DNA from: Prevotella sp. P5-92
GTDB lineage: Bacteria > Bacteroidota > Bacteroidia > Bacteroidales > Bacteroidaceae
Direction: 5' to 3'
Assembly: GCF_002251245.1 (NCBI RefSeq)
Contig: NZ_NPJG01000001.1
Location: 96,484-160,483 of the forward strand
DNA: 64,000 bases
Shown piece by piece: positions 38,576-46,292 of this stretch. Position 1 is the stretch's first letter, and each line of letters opens with the position of its first letter. The translations under genes and the position numbers were made by a program. The notes below the pieces were generated by a model, which saw nothing but the letters and a program-made list of their open reading frames with translations, did not search any database and was not told where the DNA came from.

Positions 38576-39727
38576 ATGGAAGGCGATTTCATAAAGGTCA
38601 ACGATTGGCTCTTGCCCCTTAGCTGGATCTACGGTTTCGGGGTAAGAGTACGCAACTTCTTGTTCGACGTGGGACTGCTCAAGTCGCACAGCTTCGACGT
38701 GCCTGTCATCGCCGTCGGCAACATCACCGTTGGGGGAACGGGCAAGACGCCACATGTGGAGTATCTCATACGACTGCTAAAGGAGAAAGTGTCGGTAGCG
38801 GTGCTCAGCAGGGGTTATAAGCGCAAGTCACGCGGATTCATCATCGCCGACAGCAAGAGCACCACACGCGACATCGGCGACGAACCAATGCAGATGAAGA
38901 CCAAGTTTGGCGACATCACCGTAGCTGTGGACCGCAACCGCGTCAACGGCATACGCCGTCTCACAGACAGTTCCACCGTAGCCGACATAGACGTCATCCT
39001 TCTCGACGACGCCTTCCAACACCGCTACGTGAAGCCTGGCATAAATATCCTCCTCGTGGATTATCACCGTCTCATCATCTACGACAAGCTGCTGCCAGCA
39101 GGACGCCTCCGCGAACCGCTCAAAGGCAAGAACCGCGCCGATATCGTGATCGTCACCAAGTGTCCGCGCGACCTCAAGCCCATGGAGTTTCGTGTCATCA
39201 CCAAGGCAATGAACCTCTTTCCTTACCAGCAGCTCTTCTTCACCACGCTGGTCTATGACGACCTCCGCCCGGTGTTCTGTGGCGAGGAGCGTTCCTTGGA
39301 CAGCATCACGCCTTCCACTCATGTGCTTCTGCTCACCGGCATAGCGTCGCCCAAGCAGATGATAGTCGATCTCGAACCTCACACGAAGAATATCCTCAGT
39401 CTGCCCTTTGCCGACCATCACACGTTCAAGCGTTCAGACATCGACCTCATCAACACCACCTTCGCCACCATGCCTCATCCGAAGCTTATCGTCACCACCG
39501 AGAAAGACTGCACTCGTCTGCTCGAGACGGAAGGCCTTAGCGACGATGTGCGCCACAATCTCTACGCCCTACCCCTTCGCATAAAATTCATGGAGAAGCA
39601 GGAGAAGTTTGACGAGCACATCATCGGCTACGTGCGCAAAAACTCGCGCAACAGCATCCTGACGAAGGTAAAGGACGAACGCCAGCGTCACGGCAACCAG
39701 AAGTCGCATACCATAAAATTCCATTAA
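38576..39727 (+). CDS. lpxK: tetraacyldisaccharide 4'-kinase (lipid A)
   Basis: A 383-residue LpxK. Visible: hydrophobic N-terminus with SWIYGFGVRVRNFLFDVG, the Walker A stretch VGNITVGGTGKTPHVEYL, LSRGYKRKSRGF, GDEPMQM, the DVILLDDAFQHRYVKP Walker B-like motif, and RLREPLKGKNRADIVIVTK. It phosphorylates the 4' position of the lipid A disaccharide at the inner membrane. In many Bacteroidales the order sppA-lpxK is conserved; here the 7-bp gap suggests one transcript, ended by the hairpin at 39857-39889. Confidence 0.95.
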   Translation: MEGDFIKVNDWLLPLSWIYGFGVRVRNFLFDVGLLKSHSFDVPVIAVGNITVGGTGKTPHVEYLIRLLKEKVSVAVLSRGYKRKSRGFIIADSKSTTRDIGDEPMQMKTKFGDITVAVDRNRVNGIRRLTDSSTVADIDVILLDDAFQHRYVKPGINILLVDYHRLIIYDKLLPAGRLREPLKGKNRADIVIVTKCPRDLKPMEFRVITKAMNLFPYQQLFFTTLVYDDLRPVFCGEERSLDSITPSTHVLLLTGIASPKQMIVDLEPHTKNILSLPFADHHTFKRSDIDLINTTFATMPHPKLIVTTEKDCTRLLETEGLSDDVRHNLYALPLRIKFMEKQEKFDEHIIGYVRKNSRNSILTKVKDERQRHGNQKSHTIKFH

Positions 39728-39776
39728 CTCCGCCACAATCTGGCGTAGTCTGAAGAGAAACAAATAGAAGTGAAAA

Positions 39777-39855
39777 AGTTAACCGTTAACCGTTAACAAG
39801 TTAACAAGTGGACAAGTTGACGAGTTGTTTCAGTTGACAAGTGGACAAGTTAATT
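39777..39855. repeat. array of GTTAACAAG / GGACAAGTT units
   Basis: Degenerate short direct repeats (GTTAACC, GTTAACAAG, GTGGACAAG, GTTGACGAG) between the lpxK stop and its terminator. Similar arrays occur at about 3735-3790, 13938-13975 and 43756-43794. Confidence 0.6.
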
Positions 39856-39856
39856 G

Positions 39857-39889
39857 CGCCAATGCCCGACATGTATGCGGGCATTGGCG
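39857..39889. terminator. bidirectional terminator between lpxK and thiL
   Basis: Perfect 12-bp GC-rich stem (39857-39868 with 39878-39889) followed by TTTT on the plus strand. Confidence 0.8.
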
Positions 39890-39956
39890 TTTTCGTTATC
39901 GTTCACCTGTTTTCGTTATCGTTTTCGTTATCGTTTTCGTTATCGTTTTCGTTATC
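39889..39956. repeat. 12-bp tandem repeat abutting the thiL stop codon
   Basis: Unit GTTTTCGTTATC: one copy at 39889-39900 and four perfect tandem copies at 39909-39956, ending exactly at the base before the thiL stop codon. Confidence 0.85.
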
Positions 39957-41027
39957 TTAATCTTTCAAGGGATTCCATCCCTGTGCTTTAAGCTCAAACT
40001 CCTGGTCGTCGCGTGTCACGAGCACACGTCCCAGAGCCTCTTTTGTGATGTGTCCTATCAGTTTCACGTCGTCCATGGCCTGTATCTTCTCGTGGTCGCC
40101 GATGGGCACGGTGAAGAGCAGTTCGTAGTCCTCACCTCCGTTCAGTGCACAGGTGGTGACGTTCATGTTCAGTTCCTCAGCCATCACGGCTGTCTGGTAG
40201 TCGATGGGCAGGTTTTTCTCGAAGATGCGGCATCCCACATGACTCTGAGTGCAGATATGGAGCAGTTCGCTGCTCAGTCCGTCGCTGATGTCCATCATCG
40301 CCGTCGGCTTGACATTGGCATCCCTGAGACGCTTGACGATGTCGCCACGGGCCTCAGCCCTGAGCTGTCGCTGCAGCAGATATTCCTTTCCTGCAAAGTC
40401 GGGTTCGAAATGCTCCAGCTGGTCGAGCAGTGCCTTGTTTCCCTTGCGCTTTGCCTCCTCCACCTGCTGGTAATAGACGCTCTTCTCTCGCTCCAGCAGT
40501 TGCAGTCCCATATATGCCGCGCCGAGGTCGCCCGACACACACACGAGGTCGGTCTCCTTTGCACCGTTGCGATACACGATCTCGTCTTTTGCCGCCTCAC
40601 CTATGCATGTGATGCTGATGGCGAGTCCGGTATATGATGAGGTGGTGTCGCCGCCGACGATGTCCACGCCCCATTTCTCGCACGCCATACGCAGTCCGGA
40701 GTAGAAGTTCTCCACGTCCTCCACCGCAAAGCGTTTGCTCAGTGCCATCGACACGGTCATCTGTCGCGGAGTGCCGTTCATGGCAAAGATATCGCTTATG
40801 TTCACCATCGCCGACTTGTATCCTAACGTCTGCATGTCGATATAAGTAAGGTCGAAATGCACGCCTTCCATCAGCATGTCGGTAGTCACGAGCACCTCTT
40901 TGTCGGGATAGTGCAGCACTGCGCAGTCGTCGCCCACGCCATAGAGTGTAGAACTGTTTTTCGGATTGTGACCGTCTGTAAGTCGGCTTATCAGTCCAAA
41001 CTCACCAAGTTTTGATATGTCTGTCAT
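39957..41027 (-). CDS. thiL: thiamine-monophosphate kinase
   Basis: A 356-residue PurM-like ATPase that makes thiamine diphosphate. Family markers: GEFGLISRLT, GVGDDCAVLHYPD, LVTTDMLMEGVHFDL, SAMVNISDIFAMNGTP, GGDTTSSYTG and a C-terminal MDISDGLSSELLHICTQS. Slightly longer than E. coli ThiL (about 325). It lies 21 bp downstream of the pantothenate kinase gene on the same strand; both are cofactor-synthesis enzymes. Confidence 0.95.
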   Translation of the reverse strand: MTDISKLGEFGLISRLTDGHNPKNSSTLYGVGDDCAVLHYPDKEVLVTTDMLMEGVHFDLTYIDMQTLGYKSAMVNISDIFAMNGTPRQMTVSMALSKRFAVEDVENFYSGLRMACEKWGVDIVGGDTTSSYTGLAISITCIGEAAKDEIVYRNGAKETDLVCVSGDLGAAYMGLQLLEREKSVYYQQVEEAKRKGNKALLDQLEHFEPDFAGKEYLLQRQLRAEARGDIVKRLRDANVKPTAMMDISDGLSSELLHICTQSHVGCRIFEKNLPIDYQTAVMAEELNMNVTTCALNGGEDYELLFTVPIGDHEKIQAMDDVKLIGHITKEALGRVLVTRDDQEFELKAQGWNPLKD

Positions 41028-41048
41028 TGCGTAATATGTTTTTTTTCT

Positions 41049-41852
41049 TTAACTCACCGCCGCTCCTATGGCAGTGCAGAATTCCGAATGGTTTGGTATG
41101 TGGAAGTTGACGCCATACAGTTTTGCCATGGCAGGGAACACGTCCCTACACTGGTCGAGGAGCGTCAGGTTGCCAATGAGGATAAAGTCGTCGATGCCAG
41201 TGCCAAGGGCGGCGAGGATGGCTGCACTGCCTATCGACTGCAGCGTCATGCACACCAGTCCGGCAGCAATGTCCTCCTTTGTGGCGTTGCTCTGTGCCTT
41301 GCCAAACAGCGATGCCGTGGCGTCCATGGGTAGTCCGGGCAGCGGATTGGCGCTGATGTCGCCTATCTGAAGGTTGATGTTGGCAAGGTTCCCCTTCTGT
41401 GCCAGTTCCGACACATAGCGAATATCGCCTGTGTTGAGCAGCAGCCTCGACAGGCCTTGCAGCGTACCGCCACCTATGCCCACTCCGCCGATATGAGTCA
41501 TCTTGTCGCCTTCACATTTCACGAACGACGTTCCCGTGCCCATGCTCACCACGATGGCGTTGTCGATGCCCGACTCGTGACGTGCTCCGAGACCGTCAGC
41601 CACAAACTCGTCGCATTTCTTCGTCTGCAGGCCATAGACGGGTTGCTGGATATAGGCGCTGCCAACGCCCGTCAACACCACCTGCTCCACGTCGCCGAAC
41701 CCGAGGTCGTTGTCGTGAAGATACTTTCCAAAAGCGCCATAGAGCGATGTCACCGGATCTACGGCAGAGATACGTATGGGCGAAAACACCTTGCCTTCTT
41801 TTATTCCCACAATCTTTGTGGTACTGATACCCACATCTATTCCTATTTGCAT
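41049..41852 (-). CDS. coaW: type II pantothenate kinase (CoaW/PanK2-like)
   Basis: A 267-residue ASKHA-fold kinase. N-terminal phosphate loop IGIDVGISTTKIV, then VVLTGVGSAY, a middle GTGTSFVKCEG and the type II signature GGVGIGGGTLQGLSRLLL. It carries out the first step of CoA synthesis. Type II enzymes are best known from staphylococci and eukaryotes but are common in Bacteroidetes. First gene of a two-gene unit with thiL; the tRNA-Phe gene lies just upstream on the same strand. Confidence 0.9.
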   Translation of the reverse strand: MQIGIDVGISTTKIVGIKEGKVFSPIRISAVDPVTSLYGAFGKYLHDNDLGFGDVEQVVLTGVGSAYIQQPVYGLQTKKCDEFVADGLGARHESGIDNAIVVSMGTGTSFVKCEGDKMTHIGGVGIGGGTLQGLSRLLLNTGDIRYVSELAQKGNLANINLQIGDISANPLPGLPMDATASLFGKAQSNATKEDIAAGLVCMTLQSIGSAAILAALGTGIDDFILIGNLTLLDQCRDVFPAMAKLYGVNFHIPNHSEFCTAIGAAVS

Positions 41853-41917
41853 ATACTATCAGATAACAGAAAAACCCCTGCCGCCGAAGCTAAACAGGGG
41901 TCTAATGAAAGGAGGAG

Positions 41918-41990
41918 TGGTGCCACCAGGAATCGAACCGGGGACACAAGGATTTTCAGTCCTTTGCTCTACCAACTGAGCTATGGCACC
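41918..41990 (-). tRNA. tRNA-Phe (GAA)
   Basis: 73 nt on the minus strand. A 7-bp acceptor stem (GGTGCCA/TGGCACC), D-loop AGTTGGTA, anticodon loop CTGAAAA with anticodon GAA, T-loop GTTCGATTC. CCA is not encoded. Own promoter at 42011-42042. Confidence 0.97.
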
Positions 41991-42010
41991 TCATCTCTTG
42001 TTTGCGGGTG

Positions 42011-42042
42011 CAAAGGTACAAACATTTTTTCTTACCCGCAAA
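42011..42042 (-). promoter_or_regulatory. promoter of tRNA-Phe
   Basis: Minus strand TTTG (42039-42042), 20-bp spacer, TACCTTTG (42011-42018): perfect match, about 20 bp before the mature 5' end. Transcription could continue into coaW-thiL. Confidence 0.8.
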
Positions 42043-42224
42043 TATTTTGCTAAAAAAGTTTATATATTTAACACTTATTTAGGTTTCTGCTCTTTTCTCC
42101 TTATTTTCCCTATTTTACACCTTATTTATATAAGTAGAACTACTGGAAGGCAAAATCTACATGACCCGACACCGTTAATGTCTGACGTAGGCAGCAGGCC
42201 GAGGTCTGATATACGCCATGCGGG

Positions 42225-42767
42225 TCAGAACACCAGTCTTGCCACCAAGCCCTTTGCATTTCCGTTTATCACGGCTGGTGCGATAGTGATGTCTGTATCT
42301 TTTGTAAACTCGTGAGTGAATATCAGCGCTGCGCCTGCGCCAAGTGCAGCTCCTCCCAGCACGTCCCACCAGTCGTGTTTGTCGGCATGTGTCCTTCCCC
42401 ATGCCACATAAGCCGAGATGGCATAGGCTGGCACACCCCATTTCCATCCGTATCTTTTCATCAGGAAACTCGATCCGTTGAAGGCGAGTGCGGTGTGTGT
42501 GCTTGGGAAGGCGTGTCGTCCTGTGCCGTCGGGTCGGTCTTTCGTTATCGCCGCTTCGAGGGCATAGTTTGCCACGAGTGCAGTGGCTGTGCTTAGTCCC
42601 AGTTCCACCGCTCCCTTCTTGTCTTCGTTCACTATGGCCGCGCAAAGGCCGGTCAGTGTCGGCACCACGCAGAGCACATCTGTCGATCGTTCCACGAATT
42701 TGTCTTGTGCCATGGCGTTGACGGCCACCAGCCATCCCGCCATTATCATCAATATCGTTCTCATCAT
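42225..42767 (-). CDS. PAP2 family membrane-associated phosphatase
   Basis: A 180-residue protein starting at the MMRTIL methionine (42767). The open frame extends to 42830 but that part lies in the repeat leader. Signal/TM segment 1-20 (ends AMAQ). All three PAP2 motifs are present: ITKDRPDG (motif 1), PSTHTALAF (motif 2) and AYVAWGRTHADKHDWWDVLGG (motif 3, catalytic His). Such enzymes remove phosphate from undecaprenyl-PP, lipid A or lipid phosphates on the periplasmic side; substrate not determinable. It has a strong promoter and an unusual duplicated leader. Confidence 0.88.
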   Translation of the reverse strand: MMRTILMIMAGWLVAVNAMAQDKFVERSTDVLCVVPTLTGLCAAIVNEDKKGAVELGLSTATALVANYALEAAITKDRPDGTGRHAFPSTHTALAFNGSSFLMKRYGWKWGVPAYAISAYVAWGRTHADKHDWWDVLGGAALGAGAALIFTHEFTKDTDITIAPAVINGNAKGLVARLVF

Positions 42768-42787
42768 TTTCTTTTGATAAATCTTTG

Positions 42788-42923
42788 GCAAAGATTTTGC
42801 CAACGAGCGCAATGAGAGTTGTACTCTCAAATTGCCGAGTGCAGCTAAATTTTATGCAAAGATTTTGCCAACGAGCGCAATGAGAGTTGTACTCTCAAAT
42901 TGCCGAGTGCAGCTAAATCTTAT
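42788..42923. repeat. 68-bp direct tandem repeat in the PAP2 5' leader
   Basis: Two copies, 42788-42855 and 42856-42923, differing at one base. Each has the palindrome TGAGAGT-TGT-ACTCTCA. The block starts right after the -7 element and ends 20 bp before the start codon. Confidence 0.9.
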
Positions 42924-42924
42924 G

Positions 42925-42956
42925 CAAAGTTACATTATTATTTCGACTTCAGCAAA
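42925..42956 (-). promoter_or_regulatory. promoter of the PAP2 gene
   Basis: Minus strand TTTG (42953-42956), 20-bp spacer, TAACTTTG (42925-42932). The transcript should start at about 42918, inside repeat copy 2, so both repeat copies lie in the mRNA leader. Confidence 0.8.
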
Positions 42957-43058
42957 TTTTTCCCCGAAAAAAGTATAAGCATAATATAAGATTATGAAAA
43001 GGTCAGCTTGTCGCAGGCTATCTTTCATTTCATCTTCACGTCTCCCCTTTCACGACCA

Positions 43059-43112
43059 TTTTTTTGCTACCACGCGAGGAATATTTTTTTTCCTCGCGTG
43101 GTAGCAAAAAAA
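43059..43112. terminator. 22-bp perfect inverted repeat, strong hairpin
   Basis: Arms 43059-43080 and 43091-43112 with a 10-bp AT loop; each arm has a T/A run outside a GC-rich core (GCTACCACGCGAGGA). It fits a bidirectional terminator, although no gene ends beside it; a small element end is possible. Confidence 0.65.
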
Positions 43113-43229
43113 TGCCCTTTTACTGTCTTTCACACCTTCTCGAAAAAAATCCCGAAAAATGTTTGGTCGTTTCAGATTTAATTCGTAACTTTGCACATAA
43201 CAGAGACCAAAGACATTCCTTTTGAGACA

Positions 43230-43430
43230 TGACACGAAAGAATCAACCTAAAAGAAGGGAAAAAAATCAGCGTATCTGACGGCGACCGGGGCGACGACAA
43301 TGCCGACATGCCTCTCTACAACCTGCAAGGACAGCAGGTGAAGAACGCCGGCAAGGGCATATTTGTAAGGAAAAACAAAAAAATCATCATCCAATATAAC
43401 ATTTACAGTTATGAAGAAAACATATATTAA
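43230..43430 (+). pseudogene. remnant of a T9SS-type C-terminal sorting tail
   Basis: The frame starting just after a stop near 43230 has no plausible start codon at its beginning but reads ...PLYNLQGQQVKNAGKGIFVRKNKKIII..., a typical Prevotella C-terminal tail. It ends at TAA 43428-43430, overlapping the next small ORF. It looks like the surviving 3' end of a deleted surface-protein gene. Confidence 0.55.
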
Positions 43431-43551
43431 ACCAGAAATAACGGTTCACAAAACAGAGTTCAACCAGCATATCTTAGCTGGATCGGAAATTCAGTTCTAC
43501 GACGATTCTATTCAACTTTCAGACTTCGACAACAACGAAGTTCTGCTATAA
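43411..43551 (+). CDS. 46-residue peptide of the MKKTYxKP...LAGS type
   Basis: ATG to TAA, 46 residues. N-terminus MKKTYIKPEITVHK, then QHILAGSE in the middle and an acidic C-terminal half (YDDSIQLSDFDNNEVLL). Short peptides with this MKK-x-Y-x-KP start and a central LAGS are, to my knowledge, frequent and unannotated in Prevotella-type genomes. The LAGS position recalls leader/core boundaries of exported or modified peptides, but no modifying enzyme or transporter is adjacent. It is followed by a compound REP-like hairpin. Expression not shown by any clear promoter. Confidence 0.5.
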   Translation: MKKTYIKPEITVHKTEFNQHILAGSEIQFYDDSIQLSDFDNNEVLL

Positions 43552-43577
43552 GAATAGGATCCGCCAACCCCGCCTCT

Positions 43578-43667
43578 GTAGGGTCTTACTTCATGTAAGA
43601 CCGCCCGCCAAGAATCCGCCACAAATCGGGTTGCGGTCTTACATAAAGTAAGACCCTACATCGGCGG
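43578..43667. repeat. compound REP-like inverted repeat
   Basis: 27-bp arms 43578-43604 and 43633-43659 (one mismatch); each arm contains the smaller palindrome GTCTTAC...GTAAGAC. The right half (43625-43667) is 39/43 identical to 13884-13926. Confidence 0.8.
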
Positions 43668-43704
43668 ACAACGGTAGCGGACAACGGTAGCCAAATACTA
43701 TACG

Positions 43705-43739
43705 AAAAAAAGGTTGCGCATGTTGCGCAACCTTTTTTT
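43705..43739. terminator. bidirectional intrinsic terminator
   Basis: 9-bp stem GGTTGCGCA/TGCGCAACC (43712-43720 with 43724-43732) flanked by seven A and seven T. Confidence 0.85.
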
Positions 43740-43803
43740 GTTTGACCTGTAACCTGATGTTAAAAAGTTAACTTGTTACCGGTTAACAGATAACTATTTC
43801 CCA

Positions 43804-43859
43804 GTTACTATCCTTATACCAAAACAGCCAATTTTCTAACTGTTACTATCCTTATACCA
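43804..43859. repeat. 18-bp direct repeat, two copies
   Basis: Copies at 43804-43821 and 43842-43859 (GTTACTATCCTTATACCA), 20 bp apart, just downstream of the LpxA-like gene stop. Confidence 0.7.
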
Positions 43860-43865
43860 CAATCA

Positions 43866-44639
43866 TCAAATCTTAGTGATGACGTCGAGTTTGGTGTTCT
43901 CGAGGAAGTTGATGAGGATACGTATCTCCTTGCTCTCAGGCACCTGCTCCTTGATCTGACGGATAGCGTCGTGGGTGGCAGTCTTGCCATGGAACAGCAG
44001 ACGATAGGCATTGGCGATATGTGCGATGACCTTCTCGTCGGTGCCCGACGCCTTGAGGAGATTGATGTTCAGTCCGCCATAGGTGACGGGATTGTGTGTG
44101 GCCACGATAAACGGGGGCACATCCTTCGAGATACGCACACCGCTGGTGATCATCGTACCTCCGCCGATACGCACCTCTGGATTGATGATCACACCCGAGG
44201 AGAACATCACGCCATTGGCAATCTCGCAGTCACCCGCCACCTTGGTACCATAGCCGAAGGTGCAGTAGTTGAGGATCTTCGTATCGTGCGACACGTGGAC
44301 GCCTTCCATAAAGAAGTTGCGGTTGCCTACGCGTGTCTCGCCGTCCTTGTAGGTGGCGCGGTTGATGACCACATTCTCGCGGAAGATATTGCCATCGCCG
44401 ATGACGAGACGCGTAGAGTCGCCACGGTGGTTGAAGTCCTGTGGCTCTGCTCCGAGAACCGTGTTCTGATAGACTTTGTTGTCGCAGCCCATACGCACTC
44501 CGTTCATGACGGAGGCGTAGGGATAGATGACGCAGTTGTCGCCTATTTCGACGTCGCCCTCGATATATGCGAAGGGATAGACGGTGACGTTCTTTCCGAG
44601 CTTCGCCTTGGGGTCGATATATGCTTTGTCGCTAATCAT
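43866..44639 (-). CDS. LpxA-like acyl-ACP--UDP-sugar O-acyltransferase
   Basis: A 257-residue left-handed beta-helix protein of LpxA length. Hexapeptide repeats run from residue 3 to about 190 (AYIDPKAKLGKNVTV, YIEGDVEIGDNCVIYP, and so on). LpxA-like features: GAEPQDFNHRGD, GDGNIFRENVVINRAT, and HVSHDTKIL with the presumed catalytic histidine. The C-terminal helical domain ends in NFLENTKLDVITKI. LpxA adds the first acyl chain to UDP-GlcNAc in lipid A synthesis. Here it stands alone, away from the lpxD-lpxC/fabZ genes with which LpxA is normally linked in Bacteroidetes, so it may be a second paralogue with a different acyl or sugar preference. Confidence 0.85.
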   Translation of the reverse strand: MISDKAYIDPKAKLGKNVTVYPFAYIEGDVEIGDNCVIYPYASVMNGVRMGCDNKVYQNTVLGAEPQDFNHRGDSTRLVIGDGNIFRENVVINRATYKDGETRVGNRNFFMEGVHVSHDTKILNYCTFGYGTKVAGDCEIANGVMFSSGVIINPEVRIGGGTMITSGVRISKDVPPFIVATHNPVTYGGLNINLLKASGTDEKVIAHIANAYRLLFHGKTATHDAIRQIKEQVPESKEIRILINFLENTKLDVITKI

Positions 44640-44694
44640 AAGTACTTTAATTCTTTAATTTTTAAATTTAATATTCGCATGTACTCTACTTACA

Positions 44695-44837
44695 GAAGTT
44701 GAGGAAGTTAAGGAAGTTAAAGAAGTTAAGGAAGTTAAAGAAGTTAAAGACAATAGTCTTTTAGCGTCCGTCAAGGAGTTTATGAGGCCAGAACATACGT
44801 CCTTAACTTCTTTAACTTCCTTAACTTCTTTAACTTC
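44695..44837. repeat. 9-bp tandem repeats forming a long inverted repeat
   Basis: Six GAAGTTAAR units (44695-44748, the first one degenerate) and four reverse-complement units (44802-44837) are separated by 53 bp and can form a hairpin of about 36 bp. Located between the LpxA-like gene and the efflux operon. Confidence 0.85.
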
Positions 44838-44885
44838 CCCCTACCTGCAAAAGTTGAGTTCTTTATTTCTCATCTCCGACGCGAC

Positions 44886-46271
44886 TCACTCTCTTCCTCC
44901 TCCAAGTGCCGAATACAGACTTACCACGGCCTGCATCTTGTAGAAGTCGTCGGTGACCTTCGAGATCTCGGCGTTGAGGAGGTTGGCCTGTGCGCTGATC
45001 ACCTCGAGATATGACGAGCCGCTGCTCATGTAGAGCTGGCGTGTGTCTTCCACATTCTTGCGATAGAGCTCTGTCTGCTTGCTGTCGAGCTGGCTGCGCT
45101 CGGCGTAGGTGTTGTAGCTGACGAGGGCGTTGCTCACCTCATTGCCTGCCTTGAACACGAGGTTCTGCCAGTCGTTGAAAGCCTGCTCCTGCTGTGCTTT
45201 CGCCACCTTGAGTCCAGCTATAAGCTGACCATTGGCGAAGATTGGCTGAGTGAGACTTCCCACTGCCGAGAGGAGCCACTTGCCGGGATTGATCACGGCT
45301 GCACCCGCGCTATTGGTGAACGCTCCAGTGCCGCTGATGCGTATGCTTGGATAGAAACGGCTGCGCGCTGTCTGAACGTTGTGGAAACAGCTGGCGAGTT
45401 TCATCTCGGCTGCATGCACGTCAGGACGATTGCTGAGCAGCTGTAGCGACACGCCGGTGCTGAACTCCGTGGGCAGCATCTGGTCGTAGAGCTTGCCACG
45501 TGGAATCTGCTGGCCGGGTTGTCCGATGAGCAGCGAGAGTGAGTTTTCCATCTCGCGTATCTGACGTTTCATGTCGGCCGACTGCGCGAGCACTGAGTAG
45601 TAACTTGCCTCGGCGCTCTGCACGCTGGTCGAGCGAGCGCGTCCGAACTTCATCTGCAGTGCCATCATGTCCCATGTCTCCTTGGTGAGCGAGGCCATCT
45701 CGTCGAGTATCTCCTGCTGACGGTCGAGCATGAGGAGCGTGTAGTAGAGATTGGCGATGCCTGAGATGACATTTGTCTTCACGGCTGTCTGATAGTCCTT
45801 TGAGGCAAGCAGCTGCATCTGCGCATTACGCTTCACGGAGAGGAGATTGCCGAAGAGATCCACGCTCCAGCTCGCTGTCACGGGCAGCTGATAGGTCTTC
45901 GAGGTCTTCGAACCGTCGAACGACGACAGTGTGCCTTGTGGCGAGAGGGTGATGTTAGGCAGGAAGGCGAGCTTGGCCACCGCGAGCTGGGCTTGCAGCA
46001 TCTTCACGTTGAGCGCGGCATTGAGCAGGTCGGCGTTCTTGTCGAGTCCCTGCTGGATGAGGGTCTGCAGCTGCGGGTCGGTGAAGACGGTGCGCCAAGG
46101 CAGATTACCAAACGACGTGGTGTCGGCGACGGCAAGGGTGTCGGTGAGCGACACGGGGTCGCGGACGAGCCCCTGGGTGTTGACCTCAGGGCGCTCGTAC
46201 TTATTGTAGAGTCCGCAGCTGGCGAGGCTGATGCCTGCGGCGGCGAACAGTAATACTTTCTTTATTTGCAT
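44886..46271 (-). CDS. outer-membrane efflux lipoprotein, TolC/OprM (NodT) family
   Basis: A 461-residue lipoprotein, lipobox LASC (Cys19). The two duplicated OEP halves are visible: NADLLNAALNVKMLQAQLAVAKLAFLPNI ... and RPDVHAAEMKLASCFHNVQTARSRFYPSI, the latter being the family's signature. It forms the outer-membrane channel of the tripartite pump encoded with the next two genes upstream (same operon, 21 bp from the RND gene). The terminal residues GGGRE match the usual ALGGGW-type end. Confidence 0.94.
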   Translation of the reverse strand: MQIKKVLLFAAAGISLASCGLYNKYERPEVNTQGLVRDPVSLTDTLAVADTTSFGNLPWRTVFTDPQLQTLIQQGLDKNADLLNAALNVKMLQAQLAVAKLAFLPNITLSPQGTLSSFDGSKTSKTYQLPVTASWSVDLFGNLLSVKRNAQMQLLASKDYQTAVKTNVISGIANLYYTLLMLDRQQEILDEMASLTKETWDMMALQMKFGRARSTSVQSAEASYYSVLAQSADMKRQIREMENSLSLLIGQPGQQIPRGKLYDQMLPTEFSTGVSLQLLSNRPDVHAAEMKLASCFHNVQTARSRFYPSIRISGTGAFTNSAGAAVINPGKWLLSAVGSLTQPIFANGQLIAGLKVAKAQQEQAFNDWQNLVFKAGNEVSNALVSYNTYAERSQLDSKQTELYRKNVEDTRQLYMSSGSSYLEVISAQANLLNAEISKVTDDFYKMQAVVSLYSALGGGRE

Positions 46272-46292
46272 ACCTTATTACTTTGTTCTTCT

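Noticed and set aside
44695..44837. Possible CRISPR array or iteron origin
   Set aside because: Units are 9 bp with no spacers; a simple tandem repeat explains it.
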